The notes below the pieces were generated by a model. It was given only the letters and a program-made list of their open reading frames with translations. It ran no database searches and was not told the origin of the DNA. A stretch of DNA of 64,000 bases from Byssothecium circinans (lineage: Eukaryota > Ascomycota > Dothideomycetes > Pleosporales > Massarinaceae), in the NCBI GenBank assembly GCA_010015675.1, contig ML976982.1, positions 503,689 through 567,688 on the forward strand, in the 5' to 3' direction. Position numbers and translations under genes: made by a program. Positions 57,723 to 64,000 of this stretch are shown piece after piece (the first letter of the stretch is position 1; each line of letters begins with the position of its first letter).

Positions 57723-59429
57723 ATGGCGGAAGAACGGGCAGCACATCATCTCTTGAATGTTCTTGAAGAGAGGGGGCTGGATAGGAAGCTGGATCTGGAC
57801 AATGTGCTTGCGGCGTTCGAAGAAGAGCATACAAAGAGAGAGGCTGCGGAGTGGGTGAATGAGAATTTGTGTGAGAATACGCTGCTGACGAAGGAAGAAC
57901 TGGAGTTGTAAGATGGCCGATTCTCAGTCAAATATTCGTGCTAAAGTTTTCAAGATACCAGACACTGAAGAAGAAGGGCATCTTGCACCAATACGAAGCA
58001 GACGAGGAACCCATTCGTCCTATTCTAGACCACGAGCTTGCCTCGGCGATTGAATCGCTGCAGAGCTCGACTGCTGCCATTGAAGCGCAGTGTAAAGTTC
58101 TGGAGGCCCAGAAAGTTGCTTTGATGCAGTTGAAGGCGCTAGATAAGCCAAATCTGGACGTTGAGCATTTGCGGAATGAGAGACGGCGGAAGGAGAATCA
58201 GGAAAAGGCTAGGCTTGATGTCGCTGTAAGTATAAATTTCTGAGAGCTTAGAAGAAAACTGACGGAAATAGTTCAACGACGTCGCTACTATCATCAACGA
58301 GCAATTGACCGATGCTCGGCGTGACATCGAGGGCGAGAAGTCCACGTTGAAGAATCATCTTGCAGAGCGACTTGCGTCAGATGATCAGATCTTGAGCCGG
58401 CTTCCCAGCATCGTTTCGCAAATCGTCACAGAGCCTGAAGTTAGCGATGATGAAAAGTCGATCGAGCAGTGGTGCAAAGCCATCGTCTCCTATCGTACTG
58501 CAGAGGTCAAGGCGAGAGTGGACACAATCTATCTCAACAGCCTAGCCCATCACTCTCCCGACGACCTTCCAATAGCATCTGAGGATGAGTTGCGTGAGCA
58601 GAAGGCGGCTCTGCAGGCCGAGCTTGAGGAGTTGCATTCAGAGATTGCGTCTGTTGCTGAAATGGTGGTCGAGCATGAATTGAGGAAACCGATGATGGAC
58701 ATGAAAGAGCGGAAGGATAAGGAGAAGACGCAAGCGCGAGCTGCGTGGCTCAAATACGTATGTCAGATACCGTGCTCACATTACAGTGTAGGAAACTAAA
58801 AGCTGCAGGTACTGTCGACACTTGAATACATGGGCAAGCGCCTCGACACAGTAACAGCATACACCGACAACGTCGATCAATTTCAACAAGCCATAGCCCA
58901 TATCAGCGATGCAACCACACAAAGGATACCTAATCCAAACGCTGAACCTATTACTCCACCGCGAAGGCGTGCAACCTCAGGCCCCAAATCCGCTTTCTCC
59001 CCAGCCCTCAAGCTCAAACCCTCGAAATCCATCGATCTACCTCCCGCATTGCAGGACGCCCTTCGCCACGCCAACATATCAGTAAACCACGATAGCATTG
59101 AGTCTCTCTTAAATACTCTCACTAAAACTCAGATTGAACGTAGTACGCGGTTGCGAGAGCACTACGATTCAAGTTCGCCTTCTACTCATGGCACGCTAGC
59201 AGCGCGATCGAGCAAAGCAGATGGCGACCTGCGAAGTGTTCTAAGCAGCTTGTACTCCCACACGCCATTCCAGCGAGTCCATCTGACGAATCCCAAGCTG
59301 GACGAAGAGTTGAAGAGGATGGAGAGGGAATTGGAGAAAGCCAACGATGAGCTATTGAGTGCGGAGACGAACGAGCTGAGTCTGGACGATGCAAAGGTGC
59401 GGAGGTTCATCGCAAAATACGGCAAGTAG
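57723..59429 (+). CDS. HAUS augmin-like complex subunit 3-like coiled-coil protein
   Basis: Exons 57723-57907, 57955-58225, 58272-58757 and 58809-59429 give 520 residues. The N-terminus (LLNVLEERGLDRKLDLDNVLAAFEE, EAAEWVNENLCENTLLTKEELELYQTL) resembles the HAUS3 N-terminal domain with its NV-E--LL---EL pattern. The rest is largely coiled coil (residues about 85-160, 165-200, 250-300) and ends FIAKYGK. Augmin recruits gamma-tubulin to existing microtubules; it is present in Aspergillus and other filamentous ascomycetes. The call rests on pattern and architecture and could instead be another mitotic coiled-coil protein. The MCB-containing promoter shared with thymidylate synthase would fit cell-cycle control. 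Confidence 0.7.
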
Positions 59430-59778
59430 AAGAGTAGATAGTAGTAAAATGATATTGGATGGACTACAAACTCTAGGTTGACTACTCCCGAGGTCCACTG
59501 CCTGGCACTATCGGGTCTAAAACGTTGTTAGGGTCGATCGAATGGGGTTGCCGCTAAACTCCTTAGAGGCGACCCCAGCCCCCGTTGTTTTGCTGAAGCT
59601 GACGGACAACAAGAGCTCCACCTCACCAACAGCACCACCAGCGCTCCCCACCACGCGCGGGATGCTGCCAAACGACCGTCCTAGCTTTACGCTCTCTCTC
59701 ACTATCAATTGAAGTCCTTCACCAGCTGCCTCTCCAGCTATCGCAGTGGGCTCGCCAGCCTAGCCCCCCTCGCCCGCC
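59430..59778. other. Intergenic, nothing recognised
   Basis: About 350 bp between two plus-strand genes; expected to hold a 3' UTR and a promoter. Confidence 0.5.
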
Positions 59779-61192
59779 ATGGCCAGAAACAACGACCTCG
59801 GGAAGCTCATGTCCGCCGGTGGTGCCGCAGCAGCCATCGGCGGCGCCTACAAGATCGGTGAATTTCTCTTCCATGCAAAGAAGCTGCGCGACGTCGGGCC
59901 CTCGAATGCCGTCTACGTCCGCTTGATTGCACGTGTGCGGACCGACCTTGATGAAGTGCGTCGCTTGCTCTCGGTCCGCGAAGTCCACGATGCTCTCGAG
60001 GCGAATAAGGAAAAGGCAAAATGGGTCTACGGCGCTGTGCGAGATGTTCGCGGAGCTTTGGAGAATATTACGCCGCACACCGAGCGTGTGGGCAGCGATA
60101 TCGATGCCGGGCGCAGGGTGGGCATTCGGCATCGTGTTTATTGGCTCATGAGCGAGAAGGAGAAGTTGGAAAATAGGGAGAAGGAGCTCGTGGTTGCGCA
60201 TTCGAGTTTGATGGAGGTCATTGGCTATCTCACCGGGCTCGAGCCGGAAGCATCGAAGCACAAGCACAAGGAGGAAAAGCATCACCACGAGGAGAAGAGA
60301 GACAAGGTTGACAGGCACGTCGACGTCGATATCGATGTTAGGCACGAGGGTCCCGAGAGAGTGGACAGAGACGTGCACATTGAGCGCGATGGGCGTGGGC
60401 CAAGGAGGGTCGTGACGGAGCGTGAGACATACGTCGAGCACGAGACGGAACGTCGCGGACCTCGCTATGTCGACGAGCGCCACATCGAACATGAGCACCG
60501 TGGACCCCGTCGCGTCGAAGAACACTACATCGAGCACGAACACCGCGGACCAGGCCACTACGACGAGCGCGAGACGTGGGTCGATGAATCCGGCCGCCCG
60601 CGCCGCTATGACGAACGCGAAGTCTTCGTCGACCACCACGGCCCGCGCCACCAAGACGGCCGCTACGTCGACGAGCGCGAACTCCACGTGGAGCGCGACC
60701 CGCGCGATCCCCGCCATGTCGAAGCTCGTTACTCCGAGCGTGGCCCTACGCACTACGAAGAGAAGCGCTACGAGGAGCGTCGCTTCCCTGAGCCTCTTGG
60801 TCGCCGTCCTGAGTCCTTTGAAGACCGTCTGCCGGAGCGCGATACTTGGATGCAGAGCGATGCGCGTAGACCAGGGGGCAGAGGCGGTGAGTACGCGGAG
60901 TATGGGGCTCCGCAACCAGTGGGTGCGGCGCATTATAGACGTAAGTTTGAGGGCGATCCGGGCTTTGGCGATGAGGAGGTGCTGAATCCCCAAATAGTGG
61001 CGCCAAGTCGGGAGCATCAGGAGCGCGAGGTAAGCTAGATCCTCGTTATCTAACCATTTACCTTGGAGGGATGAGAATACTAACAATACGTAGATGTGGA
61101 TTGAAGAGAAGGAGGATTACAGATACGATGAGTATGGGAACAGGTTGCCGGACCGCTACTTCCCCAACGCTCAGAGGCGGAGCCGCCTGTAA
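59779..61192 (+). CDS. Charged His/Arg/Glu-rich repeat protein of unknown function
   Basis: Exons 59779-61029 and 61094-61192 give 449 residues. Residues 1-160 are helical with a glycine/alanine-rich start (KLMSAGGAAAAIGGAYKIGEF) and a conserved-looking stretch AVYVRLIARVRTDLDEVRRLL. Residues 160-370 are low complexity: repeated blocks built on HIEHEHRGPRRV, YVDER and ERD-PR, with alternating acidic and basic residues. The short second exon adds MWIEEKEDYRYDEYGNRLPDRYFP. Similar N-termini occur in fungal proteins of unknown function. The opposite strand stays open for 455 codons because of codon bias in the repeats; the plus strand is preferred because it has the spliced last exon and a sensible start. 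Confidence 0.82.
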
Positions 61193-62051
61193 ATTGCCAC
61201 GATGATGTTTTGGATGCTTGCGGTGTAATTTCCTGGGAGCTATAATGGGCCTATCTTCACATATTGAAACTCAAACGTATGTAGCTGGCTTTGAGGCGAA
61301 CCTGCTTCGTTGCCATGAGGTGCTGTTGAATATTTGTTTCCTTTCCATTGATCTCCACCACGATTAATTCCCTTCGTGACCTCGCAGGCATTCGGTAATC
61401 AAAAGGTATTGTAAGTACTCACATGCTTTCATACCTTCGCCGATTCAACTTGCTGTTCAACTCAACGCCATCATTACAAACTGGCAGTCGTGCATCACCA
61501 AAGCCTATCACAAGCCCCAGAGTGCAATGTAAGCCAGCCACTTACACCCATATCGCTTTGCTAGCAGTTTCACTCATTCAAAAGTCTATTACCCGTAGTT
61601 CGATCAAGTGCCACCGATACTTGCGCACATCTCGTCACCATCACCGTCACTCACAAACCACACAACGGCGATAACAAACAGACGTCCCCAACAACCAGTA
61701 ATACACTCCCGCCTACCAAAATCCCCGCTAAATGTCGCGGGCACAACCACACAGTGTACCACGGTACACGCAGCCACCGAACTAGATTTGGAAGATTGCA
61801 CCACATGCGCGGTCTAAACCGCAAACGAGGAGCAGCAGGCAGCTTTTGAACCAAAAAGGCCCTCAGGGAGAATATCAACAACCTTCTAGTAAGAGGTCAA
61901 TCGCCATAACGTCAAAATCATTGACTTTCACCACTCACCCCGCGTGCTGCGTTGCTACTTTACCATAAGCACCACATTACGATCTCCCAACCGAGGGCAC
62001 AACCCGACGCGGAAAAAAAAACTACCTACTCACAATCTTCCCACGCAAACA
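61193..62051. other. Intergenic, no gene recognised
   Basis: About 860 bp between two plus-strand genes. No conserved frame was seen. Confidence 0.5.
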
Positions 62052-63652
62052 ATGCCATCTCCCCCCACCGTCCGCAAATCCCGCACCTCCGAAATATGGG
62101 CGGCTTCCATATCGACCACCTGGCCGCGCTACACGCGCCACATTACCTTCATCGCCGCCCTGCTCGTCCTTGCCGCCCTCATAGAAATCGTACTAGGCGG
62201 CCTGATAGCGGCTGAACTATTCCAGTACGCCGATTCCGGGGTCCGCTGCTGGAATGAAGGGATCCCTGGGGTTAACGCAGATAGTGCGGGGAGTGATGTG
62301 CACAAGCACAGTCAGGGTGTTATGAGGATGCTGCCGGTTAAGGTTGTGGATTTGGGGGTTGTGGGGCGGATGGATGAGGTGGGGGCAGGAGGACGAGGGA
62401 GGACGGGGATTGAGGGGAGGGGTGTTTGGTTTCTCGAAGAGGTTGGGTCGAGGGTGTGAGTTTTTCTCACTTTTCTTCTTTCTTTTTGGTTCGTCTGCTG
62501 TTCGATCATGTGACGCTGTTGTGCATGTCTTAGTGTCTGTTGCTAGAATAACTCACTGATGTGTCTTGATAGATTGATTCTCCTCTTTACTATTGTCTTC
62601 CCGCTTATATCCCTGGCTTTCACGGGGCTCTGTCTAGAAGGTCATCTGCGCTCCCCTCCTTCGGCACCCCAAGCGCCAACATCGACACCTCGGAACACCA
62701 GGTTCTGGGTTCCCAGCTGGTTTCGTAACGGCAATGGTGGTCGCAGACCATCCATTAGCAATCGCGAAGCGTTCAACACTTCTCTCTGGCTCACGGTCAT
62801 CTGGCTCTGCTATGGGCTCTTCGACAATGTCCTGTATGTCGACAGCTGGGCTTTGGACAAGAGGAACGTCGTGGAGTGCAAGGTGCCGGGGGATGTAGGG
62901 AGGGCGATGTGGGAAGAGAGGAGTGCGAGGTTGAGGACTTTGATGGCGAGGACTTGGGTTGGTGTTGTGGGAGGATGTATGTGAGTATTTTTTCCTCTTC
63001 TCCGTTCAAGATTTTTGGTCTTGGCTTCTAGGTGATGAGAACGAGATTGGGGAGACTACGGGATTTGGAGAAGAGAGGTGGAGTGCTGGGTGATGAACTG
63101 AATTTGGCTGACTTACACTCTCGTAGAACGGCAGTGTACATGCTCTTTGCCATTCACGCCGCACAGATAAACGCTCAACCAACCACACCGCGTAATCAAC
63201 ACCAACCATCACATCCGTCGTACTCGCATCCCCCTCCCACCAGTTCACCCGGAACCACAACAGCAAACCCCTCTTATACCCCCAACACCAACACTAACAC
63301 CGACACCAGCACCCTAAGCCCACCAAACCACGAGGAAATCGAACTCGATACCTTCCCTCGGCCTCCAACGCGCGCTCGCCACAACAGCATGGAAGCAGTG
63401 ATCGAGACGGCCGTTGAGATCCCGCTGCGTCCAGGTAGTGCGGTGATGGTAGCGGGGCACTTGAGTAGGAGTAGGAGTAGAGTTGGTGATGTGAATAGGG
63501 GAGCGAGTGGGGATCTTGGGAATCCGTTTGATGATCCGAGCTATGTCGTAGGGGAAGGGGACGACGAAGGAGAGCGAAGGAATCCGTGTATAGATCCGGT
63601 GAAGAAGGATGGCGAGGGAGAGAAGAGGGGAAGGGGTAGGGGTGCTGCATGA
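62052..63652 (+). CDS. Four-pass membrane protein, unknown function
   Basis: Exons 62052-62455, 62573-62980 and 63127-63652 join in frame to 445 residues. Four hydrophobic segments are visible: FIAALLVLAALIEIVLGGLIAA, LILLFTIVFPLISLAFTGLCL directly after the first intron, SLWLTVIWLCYGLFDNVLYV, and WVGVVGGCI-TAVYMLFAIHAAQI completed by the second splice. The spacing resembles small MARVEL-like or tetraspan fungal membrane proteins but no motif fixes the family. The 150-residue cytosolic C-terminus is Pro/Thr/Asn-rich and ends basic. No close family is recognised. Confidence 0.8.
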
Positions 63653-64000
63653 GAGGATTGAGAGAAGAAGATGGGGTTGGGATTAAAGGGGTAGGGAGGG
63701 GACGGGGGAATTGGGAATTGCGAAGGTGCAGTAGAATGTCTTTGAAATTAGTTAAACGACGGGTTGGAGGCCCTCCTTCAAACGGTTGTTGGATCCAGGC
63801 CGAAGGACTTTTACTTGGTTACAATCGATTCATGCCAATGTCGTTAATCATTGTCTTCCGATAATGCACACTTTGGTTCCCCCGCACATTCATTTGCTCT
63901 ACGGCAAAAGCAATGCTCGTTGGTACAGGAAGACTATCCAGGTTCAATTTCTATAGTGGCCAAGCGTTGCAGTAACTGCATCATCTCGCAGTGCAGTATC
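63653..64000. other. Right-edge intergenic sequence
   Basis: The last 348 bp contain no supported gene; presumably the 3' region of the membrane-protein gene. Confidence 0.5.

Noticed and set aside
59719..61086. 455-codon minus-strand frame opposite the charged repeat protein
   Set aside because: It exists because of codon bias in the repeats; the plus strand has a good start, an intron and a C-terminal exon.

Overview
The window is nuclear DNA of a filamentous ascomycete (Pezizomycotina, probably a Dothideomycete). The genes carry many short GT-AG introns (about 47-75 nt), the protein families are fungal (DUF8035, Csm1/Pcs1, AIM41, ATP19, SUR2-type hydroxylases, a reductase-terminated NRPS-like enzyme), and both strands are used without operons. 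No rRNA or tRNA gene was recognised. Exon joins below were worked out by hand from splice signals and reading frame.

Positions 1-15.5 kb hold what looks like a small secondary-metabolism cluster: a PhyH-type Fe(II)/2-oxoglutarate dioxygenase, two SUR2-like membrane di-iron hydroxylases, a reductase-terminated NRPS-like enzyme (half condensation-adenylation-carrier-reductase, the Lys2 layout), a zinc alcohol dehydrogenase, and a decayed TRI12-type efflux transporter at the right edge. A plausible common job is activation and reduction of an acid to an aldehyde, further reduction to an alcohol, and hydroxylation of an aliphatic or sphingoid-like chain. No PKS, transcription factor or intact transporter is visible, and the cluster may continue past the left edge.

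From 15.9 to 45 kb lie mostly housekeeping genes: NUP170, AIM41, two predicted secreted low-complexity proteins, a DUF8035 protein, ARV1, VMA9 (tiny exons), a proline-rich protein of unknown function, a CoA-binding protein with a GC-AG intron, an SDR, an MDR oxidoreductase, monopolin CSM1/PCS1, and a head-to-head pair ATP19/MTFP1. A gene-poor stretch (29.0-31.9 kb) contains an imperfect tandem duplication.

From 45 to 54 kb the region looks accessory: an MCT-like transporter, an unknown protein, a coiled-coil pseudogene, an NmrA-like protein and an arylsulfatase pseudogene. The premature stops in both pseudogenes are of the CpA-to-TpA type expected of RIP. From 54.8 kb to the end are TIF35 (eIF3g), thymidylate synthase and a HAUS3-like augmin subunit sharing a 219-bp promoter with an MCB box, a charged repeat protein, and a four-pass membrane protein.
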